Notes: generated by a model not told the origin, from the sequence alone. Positions 7,499 through 16,929 are shown, counted from the stretch's first letter. The stretch is 64,000 bases of DNA from Xanthomarina sp035306705 (GCF_035306705.1 NZ_DATGNO010000078.1:1-64000); one strand, 5' to 3'. Numbers and translations: made by a program.

Positions 7499-9136
7499 TT
7501 ACCTTAGGTAATCCTTGTATTTACTAGGATTACCAAGGATTTCAGTAGCTTTCTGTATTTCTAAATTATGAGTTTTATAATAATCGTACAAACCTTCTCG
7601 ATAGACGTAGCGTTTTACAATTTCGTCTGTTAACAAAGTTAAAATCTGTTCTTTGTTTTCGTTGATTGCCAGTTCTTTTGAGTTTTTAAGATTGTTTAAT
7701 AAGGTGTTATAATCGGTTTTGATATTATCGTCCAACTCTTCTTTTTTAGCATTTTCATAAACCAATTTTAAGGACTTTTCTGTTTCTGTAATAAATGAGA
7801 AATTATTGGTATTCAGATAATTTTTAAAGTCTTTAAAATCGGATTCTTTTAATTGAAAACTACTCATATCTGTTAAATTTGGATGCTTATAATAGTAATC
7901 TGTTGCATAATCGAAAATTAGGAAATCGTTGATTACGGCATCTGTTATAGCAGTATTATTTGATATGTCGAAACTTTGATCTGGAAGTACGCCCCCGCCA
8001 TCAAATACGGGACGTCCATTTTTGGTTTTAAATTCATGGTACTCCTTACTATCAATTCTTACGGCATTTCCTTTATCGTCTCTGTTTGCGTAATCTAAGG
8101 CTTGAATACAACGCCCAGAAGGTGTATAATATCTAGAAATTGTTATTTTTATTTGTGTTCCGTAAGTTAATGGTTTGGGACGCTGAACCAGTCCTTTTCC
8201 AAAACTTCTGGAGCCCAGAATAACAGCTCTGTCTAAATCTTGTAAGGATCCTGACACGATTTCACTAGCAGAAGCACTACTTCCATTTATTAAAACTACC
8301 AGAGGAATTTCGGTATCAATGGCATCTTTTAGCGTGTAATAAGTTCTGTTATATTTTTTTACTTTCGATTTTGTAGTTACTACCAATTGACCTTTTGGTA
8401 CAAATAAATTGACCACATTTACTGCTTCATGAAGCAAACCTCCTGGATTATTTCTTAAATCTAAAATAATACGTTGAGCTCCTTGGGCTTTTAAATCCTT
8501 TAAAGCATAACCGGTTTGTGAAGATGCTTTATTATTAAACGTACTTAACACAATATAGCCTGTTTTATCGTCTATCATAGAAAAGTGAGGTACAGCATCA
8601 ATTTCTATTTCAGAGCGTTTTATAGTTGCTTTATGTTCTTTTCCCTGGCGCAAGTAGGTAACTTCTACAGAAGAGTTGGAGGTGCCTTTAAGTAAATCGC
8701 CAGCATCGTCCTTATAATTGGAAATAACCACCTCTCCTACTTTAATAATTTCGTCTCCAGCTTTTAATCCAGCTTTATCTGCTGGATATTCTTTATAAGG
8801 TTCTACAATAACCAATCTGTCTTTTAAGGTTCTTACTTTAGCTCCTATTCCAGTATAATCTCCTGTACGTCTAATGCGCTCTGCTTCCACATCTTGTTCG
8901 TTATAAAAATTGGTGTAAGGATCTAGATCTTTCAACATGCTTTTTATAGCTGTATCCATTAATTCGGCAGGATTCGTTTCGTCCACATAATTCATATTGA
9001 TTTCTTTGAATAAGGTGGTGAAAATCTCGATTTGCTTGGCGATTTCAAAAAAGTCGTTTTGAAAGGCCGATCCTGTAAAGAATATGGTGAATGCCAGTAC
9101 AGGAATGATGATGAGTCTTTTTAGTTTATTCTTCAT
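7499..9136 (-). CDS. S41 family C-terminal processing peptidase
   Basis: Periplasmic serine protease of the CtpA/Prc type that cuts exported proteins near their C-termini. I chose the ATG at 9136 (MKNKLKRLIIIPVLAF), which follows the rnpA stop by a few bases and starts directly at a signal anchor; an earlier ATG at 9169 would overlap rnpA. About 545 residues. Seen: N-terminal helical part, a PDZ domain at about 90-175 (GIGAKVRTLKDRLVIVEP, ADKAGLKAGDEIIKV), then the protease core with LDLRNNPGG, catalytic Ser289 in NGSSASASEI and catalytic Lys314 in SFGKG, spaced 25 apart as in Prc. It is co-transcribed with rnpA upstream. Confidence 0.92.
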   Translation of the reverse strand: MKNKLKRLIIIPVLAFTIFFTGSAFQNDFFEIAKQIEIFTTLFKEINMNYVDETNPAELMDTAIKSMLKDLDPYTNFYNEQDVEAERIRRTGDYTGIGAKVRTLKDRLVIVEPYKEYPADKAGLKAGDEIIKVGEVVISNYKDDAGDLLKGTSNSSVEVTYLRQGKEHKATIKRSEIEIDAVPHFSMIDDKTGYIVLSTFNNKASSQTGYALKDLKAQGAQRIILDLRNNPGGLLHEAVNVVNLFVPKGQLVVTTKSKVKKYNRTYYTLKDAIDTEIPLVVLINGSSASASEIVSGSLQDLDRAVILGSRSFGKGLVQRPKPLTYGTQIKITISRYYTPSGRCIQALDYANRDDKGNAVRIDSKEYHEFKTKNGRPVFDGGGVLPDQSFDISNNTAITDAVINDFLIFDYATDYYYKHPNLTDMSSFQLKESDFKDFKNYLNTNNFSFITETEKSLKLVYENAKKEELDDNIKTDYNTLLNNLKNSKELAINENKEQILTLLTDEIVKRYVYREGLYDYYKTHNLEIQKATEILGNPSKYKDYLR

Positions 9137-9143
9137 AAGAAAT

Positions 9144-9521
9144 TTATTCTTTAATGCTTTTTTCCACAAATTTTCGCAACAATTGCTTCATCTTGGTTTC
9201 AACTTCAAGGAAAGTTGGTTTTTCTTTCCCAATGTACAAAATCATAAATGCATATTGTGTTGTTAAGTTGTTAAAATAAGTTGCTTTATTTAACCTATAA
9301 GCTTCACGTAATAAGCGTTTTATACGATTTCTATCGACAGCTTTTTTAAAATTTCGCTTTGAAACCGAAACTCCTGCTTTTATTTTAACAGCCTCATCGA
9401 ACGTTGTTTTAAGATACACCATTCTTAAAGGATAAGCCGAAACCGATTTTCCTTCCAGAAATAATTTTGAAATGAGCTTTTCGCTTTTAAGCTTTTCTTT
9501 TTTTGGGTAAGATGCGTTCAT
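9144..9521 (-). CDS. rnpA: Ribonuclease P protein component
   Basis: Protein subunit that helps the catalytic RNA of RNase P remove 5' leaders from pre-tRNA. Starting at the ATG at 9521 (MNASYPKKEKLKSEKLISKL) gives 125 residues, normal for Bacteroidota; an ATG at 9533 would add four. Seen: the family signature KRNFKKAVDRNRIKRLLREA, basic and central, preceded by the KAGVSVSKR strand. In many bacteria rnpA follows rpmH, but no rpmH is visible here. The S41 protease gene begins 8 bp after the stop, so the two share a transcript. Confidence 0.95.
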   Translation of the reverse strand: MNASYPKKEKLKSEKLISKLFLEGKSVSAYPLRMVYLKTTFDEAVKIKAGVSVSKRNFKKAVDRNRIKRLLREAYRLNKATYFNNLTTQYAFMILYIGKEKPTFLEVETKMKQLLRKFVEKSIKE

Positions 9522-9585
9522 AAGTCCTAACAAGGTAACAAATGTAACAAATACGAATAAGCTTCAGGTTATTTTATTTGACCTA

Positions 9586-9621
9586 TAAAAAAAACCTGCA
9601 AACATTTAATAGCTTGCAGGT
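9586..9621 (-). terminator. Terminator of the M1 peptidase gene
   Basis: Perfect 8-bp stem ACCTGCAA / TTGCAGGT (9594-9601 and 9614-9621), followed on the minus strand by eight T. It lies 30 bp beyond the stop codon of the M1 peptidase gene and upstream of rnpA. Confidence 0.85.
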
Positions 9622-9650
9622 CTTTCTATGTTTTTCAAGTTATAAATGAA

Positions 9651-11489
9651 TTACATCTCGAATTTATTATTTACTTTGTTAACATCGGCCATTTTTTCAT
9701 TTGGATCTATTTGAACCGATTTTATAGTTTTAGATGCCTGAAACGTATAAGTTGGGTATGCCCATGCCCAGTCCGACAAGGGAGTAGCTGTGCTTGGTTT
9801 TCTACCATACATCATTCGAAGAGGAATATAAAAATCCTCGGTTGTTCCATCTGTATAAGTAATGGTTAAATCTATTGGCATTGGCATAATACCGATACGT
9901 TCTAGAGTTACCGCATTTCCACTAACGGCTCTTACACCGTAATCGATCGTGTTTGTAGTTTCCGCAAAATCGGTTAGGTACCAACCCAATTCCAAATTGG
10001 ATACTTTTTCAGCCGTACGTATAAAATCTGTGGATGTTGGATGTGTAAATTTGAAATCGTTATAATATTTTTTAAGGGTTTCTTTTAAATTGTCTTCGCC
10101 AATAACATAAGCCAATTGCTCTAAAAACACAGCACCTTTGCTATAGGCTGAAATTCCATAAGCTTGATTGTATTCAAATCTATCGGCTTGCGTGGTTAAA
10201 GGTTGTTCTTTGCCGGAAGTTGCTAAATAGATATAATTTCTATAAGAGCTTGCTATTGGGTTTCCTTCATTATTTCCCATAACGGCATCCATAGCATAAT
10301 CGCTAATATAGCTTGTAAAACCTTCGTCCATCCAATAGTATTTAAGCTCGTTTGTGGCCAATATAAACTGAAACCATTTATGGGCTAATTCGTGAGCTGT
10401 AACACCAACTAAACTCCCTAATTTGCGTTCTCCGGTTATTAAGGTACTCATGGCGTATTCCATTCCTCCATCTCCACCTTGAATTACAGAATATTGCTCG
10501 TATGGATATTCGCCAATATGGTCCGTAAAGTATTGCATTAACTCGACTGTTTTTGGTTGTAATTTTTTCCAATTTTCTAAATAATTGTCGGCTAAAGTGC
10601 TTTTATAAAAGAAATGAAGCATAGGTCCATTTGGTACTTGCATGGTATCGTGAATATAATCAGGATCGGCAGCCCAGGCAAAATCATGAACTTTAGGGGC
10701 TTTAAAATGCCAAGAAAGCATGTTGCCTTTAGGTTCGTCTATTTCTTTGGTTTGATAACCATGACCAATTTCGTTTGGATTTTGTAAATATCCAGTACCA
10801 CCAATAACATAGGTTTTATCGATGTTGATGGTAACATCAAAATCTCCCCAAACACCGTGAAATTCCCTTCCTATATATGGGTCAGGATGCCAACCTTCAT
10901 AGTCGTATTCAACTAATTTTGGATACCATTGTGTCATGGATAAAGCAACACCTTCTGAACTATCTCTTCCAGAACGACGTACTTGTAATGGCACTTGACC
11001 ATTAAAAATCATATCGAAAGTTACTTTTTCACCTGGTTGAATAGGTTTGTGCAATTGCACTTTTAAAATGGTTCCTATTACATCGTAATTTAAAATAATG
11101 CCATCTTGCTTTAAAGAACTAATGTTTAAATAGCCAATTTCGTCTGGTTTTAGATTTCCAATCCTAGCTCCCACGCGTCCATCAGGATCTGTTATTGTTT
11201 GAGATCTTACATCCATTTCACTTCCAGGCTGGAAAGCATTGAAATATAAGTGATAATATACTTTATTTAGTACATCGGGAGAGTTGTTTGTATAAACCAA
11301 TTGTTGTGTTCCCGTGTATTGAAATGAATTGACATCCATGGTCACATCCATTTTATAGTCAACATGTTGTTGCCAGTAGCCTGGGTTGTTTTGTTGGTTT
11401 TTTGATTCTATTTCAAACGCCTTGCTTTTTGTATTTGCTGTTGTTAGAAGCATACTTAAACAAAAAAGTAGTACAAAGGATTTTTTCAT
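9651..11489 (-). CDS. M1 family zinc metallopeptidase
   Basis: Exported aminopeptidase-like zinc enzyme, presumably working on peptides in the periplasm or outside. 612 residues. Seen: a signal peptide at about 1-24 (MKKSFVLLFCLSMLLTTAN), an N-terminal beta domain, GGDGGMEYAMSTL at 338-350 (the GxMEN-like substrate loop), the zinc motif HELAH at 366-370 and the third ligand Glu389 in DEGFTSY. All catalytic residues are present, so it should be active. Bounded by a terminator downstream and by the subtilase terminator upstream, it is probably monocistronic. Confidence 0.92.
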   Translation of the reverse strand: MKKSFVLLFCLSMLLTTANTKSKAFEIESKNQQNNPGYWQQHVDYKMDVTMDVNSFQYTGTQQLVYTNNSPDVLNKVYYHLYFNAFQPGSEMDVRSQTITDPDGRVGARIGNLKPDEIGYLNISSLKQDGIILNYDVIGTILKVQLHKPIQPGEKVTFDMIFNGQVPLQVRRSGRDSSEGVALSMTQWYPKLVEYDYEGWHPDPYIGREFHGVWGDFDVTINIDKTYVIGGTGYLQNPNEIGHGYQTKEIDEPKGNMLSWHFKAPKVHDFAWAADPDYIHDTMQVPNGPMLHFFYKSTLADNYLENWKKLQPKTVELMQYFTDHIGEYPYEQYSVIQGGDGGMEYAMSTLITGERKLGSLVGVTAHELAHKWFQFILATNELKYYWMDEGFTSYISDYAMDAVMGNNEGNPIASSYRNYIYLATSGKEQPLTTQADRFEYNQAYGISAYSKGAVFLEQLAYVIGEDNLKETLKKYYNDFKFTHPTSTDFIRTAEKVSNLELGWYLTDFAETTNTIDYGVRAVSGNAVTLERIGIMPMPIDLTITYTDGTTEDFYIPLRMMYGRKPSTATPLSDWAWAYPTYTFQASKTIKSVQIDPNEKMADVNKVNNKFEM

Positions 11490-11503
11490 TTTTAGTAAAT
11501 TAA

Positions 11504-11534
11504 AAAAGCCTCATCTTTTAAGGGTGAGGCTTTT
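11504..11534 (-). terminator. Terminator of the subtilase gene
   Basis: 10-bp stem AAAAGCCTCA / TGAGGCTTTT with an 11-base loop, ending in a six-T run on the minus strand. It starts 14 bp past the subtilase stop and lies within the 58-bp gap before the M1 peptidase start. Confidence 0.85.
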
Positions 11535-11547
11535 GGTTTTTAAATAT

Positions 11548-13158
11548 TTATTTAGAAAGCTGTTCTGCCATAATAAGCGCGTTATACGCATTCATTATTT
11601 TCCCCGATTTGGATAATTCTCCAATAGGTTTAATGTTATCTGTATCTCCACCAACAACTACTTTAGTTGATAAAGCCAAGCCAGAATCCATAAGGATTTG
11701 TTTTACTTGAGCTCCTGATAATTTTGGATAATAAGAACGAATTAAAGCAGCAACACCAGCTACAGCAGGAGCGGCCATAGAGGTTCCCCCCATTGTTTTA
11801 TATTCATTTTCTGGAGTTGTAGAGTATATTTTAGCTCCTGGAGCAAAAACATCCACATTGATTTTTCCGTAATTAGAAAACCCTGCTACCATATTAGCTC
11901 CGTATTTAGGTTCTAAAGCCCCAACGGTAATAAACGTTTCTGATACTTCTGGACCATTATTTACTTGATCGTTTGGATAGACTGCTACTTGATCTAAATC
12001 GACACCATCGTTTCCTGCGGCGTTTACAAAAATAACATCGTGTTTTCCTGCATAAGCAATGGCATCTCTTACCCAGTCGCTATGTGGAGAAAAACCTTTT
12101 CCAAAACTACCGTTAATAATTTTAGCTCCGTTATCTACAGCATATCTAATGGCTAGTGCAATATCTTTATCGTATTCATCGCCATTTGGAACAGCTCTTA
12201 AGCTCATAATTTGAACGTTATTTGCTACGCCATCAACACCTTTTCCATTTCCACGTTGCGCTGCAATAATTCCAGATACATGTGTTCCATGACTTTCGCT
12301 TTTTACAGAAGGAAGCACATTGCCATTTCCGTATCCTACATCTGTAATGTCGTTTGGATTATCGCCAGTTGTTCTTCCGTTAAAATCGATATTTAGGTTA
12401 AAGTCTAATTTATCGGTAAAATATTCAACCCCTTCTTTTATTGAAGTTAAAGCGGATTGTGTGTCATCGAAACCATTTCCATACATAAACTTTAAAATAC
12501 CTACTGCTTTTGTTAGGGCTTCAGTTTCTGTTTTAATGGCTTCAACATCTTTTGCCGTATAATCTTCTTTACCAAGATGTTTGGAAACTACATCGTTGGC
12601 ATTTTTTACTTGCTCGTAAATTTGATCGTATTGAGCTTTCATACCAAGAGTTTCTTCATATTCCTTGTCGTACTCAGCTTGGGCTCTATCCCAATCTGGA
12701 CTAGATTTATCTCCACTAGCAAGAATACGTACAAATTCCAACTGTTCGTTGTAGGCATCTCCTAAAAAGTTCCATCCATGTACATCGTCCACAAAACCAT
12801 TGTTATCGTCGTCAATGCCATTTCCAGGAATTTCTTTTTTATTGGTCCACAAAACCCCGTTTAAATCTTCGTGCTCGATATCTATTCCAGAATCAATTAC
12901 TGCTACAATAACGATTTCTCCTTTTTTGTTTTTAATAAGTTCAGCGTAGGCTTTTTCCACACTCATACCTGGAATGGTATCTGTTACCAGATCCAAATGT
13001 CCCCAAGTCTGTTTTTCAATTTCGGTTAATTCTGATACCTTTAAAGGCACTGAATCGATATTTTCAACAGGAGTTGATACAATGTTAGCACCTCCACCAC
13101 AACTAAATAGGGTGACAGCTAGTACTGCTGAAGATAAAAAAGGTCTCAATAATTTCAT
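11548..13158 (-). CDS. S8 subtilisin-like serine protease, lipoprotein
   Basis: Membrane-anchored protease facing the periplasm or the outside. 536 residues. A lipoprotein signal peptide ends at LFSC with Cys20. The catalytic triad is complete: Asp89 (VIDSGIDIEHEDL), His290 (SHGTHVSGIIAA) and Ser460 (GGTSMAAPAVAG), with the oxyanion Asn in AAGNDG near 383. About 200 residues separate Asp and His, far more than in classic subtilisins; the insert at about 150-250 is charged and probably coiled coil (AQAEYDKEYEETLGMKAQYD). No T9SS sorting domain is present. The metallo-hydrolase gene lies just upstream with 14 bp between them, so they may be co-transcribed. Confidence 0.92.
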   Translation of the reverse strand: MKLLRPFLSSAVLAVTLFSCGGGANIVSTPVENIDSVPLKVSELTEIEKQTWGHLDLVTDTIPGMSVEKAYAELIKNKKGEIVIVAVIDSGIDIEHEDLNGVLWTNKKEIPGNGIDDDNNGFVDDVHGWNFLGDAYNEQLEFVRILASGDKSSPDWDRAQAEYDKEYEETLGMKAQYDQIYEQVKNANDVVSKHLGKEDYTAKDVEAIKTETEALTKAVGILKFMYGNGFDDTQSALTSIKEGVEYFTDKLDFNLNIDFNGRTTGDNPNDITDVGYGNGNVLPSVKSESHGTHVSGIIAAQRGNGKGVDGVANNVQIMSLRAVPNGDEYDKDIALAIRYAVDNGAKIINGSFGKGFSPHSDWVRDAIAYAGKHDVIFVNAAGNDGVDLDQVAVYPNDQVNNGPEVSETFITVGALEPKYGANMVAGFSNYGKINVDVFAPGAKIYSTTPENEYKTMGGTSMAAPAVAGVAALIRSYYPKLSGAQVKQILMDSGLALSTKVVVGGDTDNIKPIGELSKSGKIMNAYNALIMAEQLSK

Positions 13159-13172
13159 TTTAATATTAAGTA

Positions 13173-14033
13173 TTAGTTAAAAATTTCATCACAAGTATAA
13201 ACACTATTTAGTCGCACGCCTTTATCTGTATGTTTTACCGTAATAATTTCGTTATGTGCATCGTGCTCCAAAAATAAGTAATAATTATTATCTGCGGCTA
13301 GATTCAAGAATTTTTCTTTTTCATCTAAAGTTAGTAAAGGTCTTGTGTCGTAGCCCATTACAAACGGAAGGGGTAAATGTCCAGCGGTAGGTAATAAATC
13401 TGCCACAAAGCAAATGGTCTTTCCTTTGTAGTTAATCATAGGGAGCATTTGTTTATCTGTATGGCCATTGGCAAAGAAAATATCAAATCCTAAGGGGCTA
13501 TCTATTAGGATATTAGTCTCTGGAATCGAAGTAAATTTTAATTGGCCACTTTCTTCCATTGGGAGAATATTTTCTTTTAAAAAGGAAGCCTTTTCTCTAT
13601 TGTTTGGTTGTGTAGCCCATAGCCAATGATCTTGATTGCTCCAAAAATGAGCGTTTTTAAAGGCAGGTTCATATCCGGTTCTGTCTTTGTTCCATTGAAT
13701 GGAACCGCCACAATGGTCAAAATGAAGATGTGTCATAAAAACATCCGTTATATCATCTCTATGGAAACCCAACTTTTTCAGGGATTTATCTATGCTATCG
13801 TCTCCCCAAAGGAAATAATAACCAAAAAACTTATCGTTTTGTTTATTGCCCATACCAGTATCAATCAATACCAGTTTGTTACCGTCTTCAATTAGCATGC
13901 AACGGGCAGCAATATCAATCATGTTGTCGTTATCGGCTGGATTTGTTCTTTGCCATAAAGATTTAGGAACAACTCCAAACATGGCACCACCATCCAACTT
14001 AAAATTTCCGGATTCTATAGGATATAATTTCAT
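13173..14033 (-). CDS. Metallo-beta-lactamase-fold hydrolase
   Basis: Predicted zinc-dependent hydrolase, cytoplasmic, substrate unknown (quorum-quenching lactonase-like members are in the same superfamily). 286 residues, no signal peptide. Seen: the metal motif HLHFDH with His102, His104, Asp106 and His107, LIDTGMG upstream, FFANGHTDKQMLP with a later His ligand, and VADLLPTAGHLPLP near 215. The ATG at 14033 starts the conserved MKLYPIESGNF. The subtilase follows after 14 bp on the same strand. Confidence 0.88.
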   Translation of the reverse strand: MKLYPIESGNFKLDGGAMFGVVPKSLWQRTNPADNDNMIDIAARCMLIEDGNKLVLIDTGMGNKQNDKFFGYYFLWGDDSIDKSLKKLGFHRDDITDVFMTHLHFDHCGGSIQWNKDRTGYEPAFKNAHFWSNQDHWLWATQPNNREKASFLKENILPMEESGQLKFTSIPETNILIDSPLGFDIFFANGHTDKQMLPMINYKGKTICFVADLLPTAGHLPLPFVMGYDTRPLLTLDEKEKFLNLAADNNYYLFLEHDAHNEIITVKHTDKGVRLNSVYTCDEIFN

Positions 14034-14177
14034 AAGGACTGCAAATTACTAAAAGACTTAATATAAGCGAAAATTATGTGATGATATTAGATGTATTTTA
14101 ACATTTAAATTAAACAAACAGGTCAATAATTAATTTGTGACTACGGAAATAAATTATAATTTTAGAAAAAACAAACG

Positions 14178-14528
14178 ATGAAACAGTTAACCCCTAGTTC
14201 CCTTAAAATAAAAAAAATGGACTTACTTCGGTTCGGACGTGACTTTAAACCAGACGAGGAAGTAATTTTAAGAGATTATTTGGCCATAGAACGTACACGA
14301 TTGGCCAATGAACGTACTTTACTTTCGTACATTCGATCTTCTTTATATTTAATGCTAGGAGGAATTGCATTTTTTCAACTAAAGGATTTTCCCAACTTTA
14401 AGTTTCTAGGCTTAATTTCTTTGGTTTTTTCAGCACTTTTTTTGTTTATTGGTGTTTACAGATTTGTATTGCTTAAAAAAAGTTTGAAGCGATTGTTTTA
14501 TAAGTCTGAATCTAAAAATGAAGAATGA
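14178..14528 (+). CDS. DUF202 family inner-membrane protein
   Basis: Small membrane protein of unknown function. 116 residues from this ATG; an in-frame ATG at 14217 (MDLLRFGRDF) would give 103 and starts nearer the conserved part. Seen: the DUF202 signature LAIERTRLANERTLLSYIRS followed by two hydrophobic helices (SLYLMLGGIAFFQL and FLGLISLVFSALFLFIGVY). It stands alone between the divergent hydrolase gene and the antiporter gene. Confidence 0.85.
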   Translation: MKQLTPSSLKIKKMDLLRFGRDFKPDEEVILRDYLAIERTRLANERTLLSYIRSSLYLMLGGIAFFQLKDFPNFKFLGLISLVFSALFLFIGVYRFVLLKKSLKRLFYKSESKNEE

Positions 14529-14754
14529 ATCGCGAAAAATCCTTAATTCCATCCTTTTTGAAACTTGATAATTGAAGCTTTTTAACGTATTAATAGTACA
14601 AAATATAGAGTTGTAAAATAAAAAAAGATTATTTTGCCACTGTTGTTTTATTGAAACGAATATTTCTTTTCAGGTTATTTTATAAAATTAAAGTTATTTC
14701 CTAAAGCTTTTTTTGACTTATCTAACAAAAGATTTGAAATCTTAAACTATATAT

Positions 14755-16635
14755 ATGATAGAATTAGGAGGTATAATTATACTTGGTATTTTGGCACAAT
14801 GGGTAGCATGGAAACTTAAAATCCCAGCAATTTTGCCATTACTTCTTATAGGATTGTTGGTAGGCCCTATAGCAGCAGAGTTTTTAAGTGCGGATGGCAC
14901 CAAATGGATAGAACCTAGATGGAATGGGCATGAAGGGCTTTTTCCTGGAGGGAGTTTATTTTTCTTTGTGTCTTTGGCTATTAGTATTATTTTATTTGAA
15001 GGAGGTTTAACCTTAAAAAAAGGTGAAATTAAAAATGTGGGACCAGTAATTACTAAGCTAATTACCATAGGTTCCTTAGTGACATTTTTTGGAGCTGCTG
15101 TGGCAGCACATTATATTTTTTATTTAAGCTGGGAAATTTCGTTTTTATTTTCAGCTCTGATTATAGTTACTGGACCAACGGTAATTACTCCTATATTAAG
15201 GAATATTCCTCTTAAAAAGGACGTTTCTGCCGTGTTAAAATGGGAAGGAATTTTAATCGACCCAATTGGAGCTCTGGTAGCTGTACTGGTTTTTGAGTTT
15301 ATTAGTGTGGATGCTGGGGGAGAATTTACCAAAACAGCCTTTGTCGAATTTGGTAAAATAGTGTTATTTGGATCGACCTTTGGTTTCACCTTTGCATATT
15401 TATTAAATTTAATTCTTAACAGAAAATGGGTGCCACATTATTTAATAAATGTGTTTTCGTTGGCAGCTGTGTTAGGCGTTTTTATTCTAGCTGATGTATT
15501 TGCTCATGAATCTGGTTTACTGGCAGTAGTGGTTATGGGAATGGTTCTAGGTAACTCCAAATCTCCTTATCTAAAGGAGTTGTTGTATTTTAAGGAATCC
15601 CTAAGTGTTCTATTGATTTCTATTTTGTTTATTCTTCTGGCCGCCGATATTAATTTTGAAGATTTACTTTTAATCTACAATTGGAACACCGTTATTCTAT
15701 TTGCTGTGGTTGTATTTGTATTAAGACCAATTGGCGTATTTTTAAGTACTCAAGGTTCTAATTTAGAACTAAATGAAAAGCTTTTTATTAGTTGGGTAGG
15801 TCCTCGAGGTATTGTAGCTGCTGGTATTGCTTCTTTATTCGGGTTAAAATTGGCTGAAAATGGTGTTACCGATGCCGAATATATTACTCCTTTAGTATTT
15901 ATGATTGTTCTAGGAACCGTAATTCTAAATGCTACTACAGCAAGAATGTTTGCAAAAGTGGTGGGGGTATTTTTAACAAAATCTGAAGGTATTTTAATTA
16001 TTGGAGCATCTAAACTTCCGAGATTATTGGCGCATTATTTAGAAAAGAATGGCAGACACGTTGTCTTGATTGACAGCAATCAAGACAATATAGCTAAAGC
16101 TACCGAACTTGGACTGGAAGCCATGAATACCAATATTTATTCCGATAAATTACTGGATAATATCGAACTTAACGATATGGGTTTTTTAATGGCCTTGACA
16201 GGGAATACAGATATTAATAAATATGCCATTAAACAATTTGGTGAAAAATTTGGTGAAAACGGATCTTATAGATTATTAACTTCTACAGAAATGCTGGAAT
16301 CGACAGATATTCCAATTGAAGGTATTTTTTCTTATACAGACGATTTCAACTCTTTAACTAATGTAATTAATAAATATCCTTCCATCCAAGAGATTGAATT
16401 GAAAGACAAAAAGCATTATTACGATTTAATTGAAATTACCAGTAAGGACGACAATATTATTCCACTGTTTATTAAAGATCATGAAAACGACTTGTTTGTT
16501 GTAAAAGCAGATAAGAAAAACACCCTTGAAAATATGGAACCTGGCTGGAAGCTTGTTTATATTGGAAAACCTTTTGATGTAGAAGATGTTAAGCACGAAG
16601 GAAATGGTTCAAAAAAACGTGAAAATAAATCGTAG
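14755..16635 (+). CDS. Monovalent cation:proton antiporter (CPA family) with C-terminal RCK domain
   Basis: Predicted Na+/H+ or K+/H+ exchanger in the inner membrane. 626 residues: about 12 hydrophobic helices over 1-400, including the core GILIDPIGALVAV and WVGPRGIVAAGIASLFGLKL, then a soluble TrkA-N/RCK domain from about 415 with the nucleotide-binding start ILIIGASKLPRLLAHYLEKN and an acidic VLIDSN. The RCK domain suggests gating by a nucleotide or ion. Ion specificity cannot be read from the sequence. The stop is followed by the repeat region before lepA. Confidence 0.88.
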   Translation: MIELGGIIILGILAQWVAWKLKIPAILPLLLIGLLVGPIAAEFLSADGTKWIEPRWNGHEGLFPGGSLFFFVSLAISIILFEGGLTLKKGEIKNVGPVITKLITIGSLVTFFGAAVAAHYIFYLSWEISFLFSALIIVTGPTVITPILRNIPLKKDVSAVLKWEGILIDPIGALVAVLVFEFISVDAGGEFTKTAFVEFGKIVLFGSTFGFTFAYLLNLILNRKWVPHYLINVFSLAAVLGVFILADVFAHESGLLAVVVMGMVLGNSKSPYLKELLYFKESLSVLLISILFILLAADINFEDLLLIYNWNTVILFAVVVFVLRPIGVFLSTQGSNLELNEKLFISWVGPRGIVAAGIASLFGLKLAENGVTDAEYITPLVFMIVLGTVILNATTARMFAKVVGVFLTKSEGILIIGASKLPRLLAHYLEKNGRHVVLIDSNQDNIAKATELGLEAMNTNIYSDKLLDNIELNDMGFLMALTGNTDINKYAIKQFGEKFGENGSYRLLTSTEMLESTDIPIEGIFSYTDDFNSLTNVINKYPSIQEIELKDKKHYYDLIEITSKDDNIIPLFIKDHENDLFVVKADKKNTLENMEPGWKLVYIGKPFDVEDVKHEGNGSKKRENKS

Positions 16636-16670
16636 AAAGAAATAAGGTTCTATTAAAAGCATTTAAATCA

Positions 16671-16765
16671 ATTCCTGCGCAGGCAGGAATCTATTTTACA
16701 TTGGTTATGAAATTGTTTTTGAATATAGGGATTCCTCCTGATAGGTATCTTGACCAAAGGAATTT
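16671..16765. repeat. Composite intergenic repeat element, copy 1
   Basis: Begins with ATTCCTGCGCAGGCAGGAAT (16671-16690, containing palindrome CCTGCGCAGG) and CTAT, and about 40 bp later has GATTCCTCCTGATAGGTATC and AAAGGAATTT. Copy 2 at 16832-16925 shares all blocks in the same order. The block at 16736-16753 matches the TCCCGATAGTTATCGGGA palindrome at 14 of 18 bases. Intergenic and non-coding. Confidence 0.75.
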
Positions 16766-16823
16766 AGGGCAACTTTATAATCGTTATAAACGCTTCTTGT
16801 AGAAGCTTTACGTTTCCTATTTG
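16764..16823 (-). pseudogene. Decayed duplicate of the lepA 3' end
   Basis: Read on the minus strand this fragment encodes QIGNVKLLQEAFITIIKLP then TAA, against the true LepA end QVGNVEIPQEAFMAVLKLND. Over 54 aligned bases 41 match (76%) with no gap. It is only about 20 codons long, has no start codon, and lies between two copies of the same repeat element, at an offset of about 165 bp from the real lepA tail. So a unit made of the lepA tail plus the repeat was duplicated in tandem and the distal copy has since drifted. Confidence 0.75.
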
Positions 16824-16831
16824 AAGCAAAA

Positions 16832-16925
16832 ATTCCTGCGCAGGCAGGAATCTATATTGTATTCGATATGAATTAATTATTGATTTAAGAGATTCCTCCC
16901 GATATTTAACGGAGTTAAAGGAATT
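16832..16925. repeat. Composite intergenic repeat element, copy 2
   Basis: Starts with the same ATTCCTGCGCAGGCAGGAAT, followed by CTAT, then GATTCCTCCCGATATTTAAC and AAAGGAATTT, and ends 5 bp before the lepA stop codon. The middle sections of the two copies are much less similar than the ends, as expected for an old duplication or for two insertions of one family. Confidence 0.75.
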
Positions 16926-16929
16926 TGGT

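Noticed and set aside
9536..9550. Promoter for rnpA (TACATTTG on the minus strand)
   Set aside because: The -7 box matches but there is no TTTG at 19 bp, and the leader would be only about 10 bases, so support is too weak.
16636..16929. A small gene or riboswitch between the antiporter and lepA
   Set aside because: The sequence is explained by two repeat copies and the decayed lepA tail; no frame with start and length was found.
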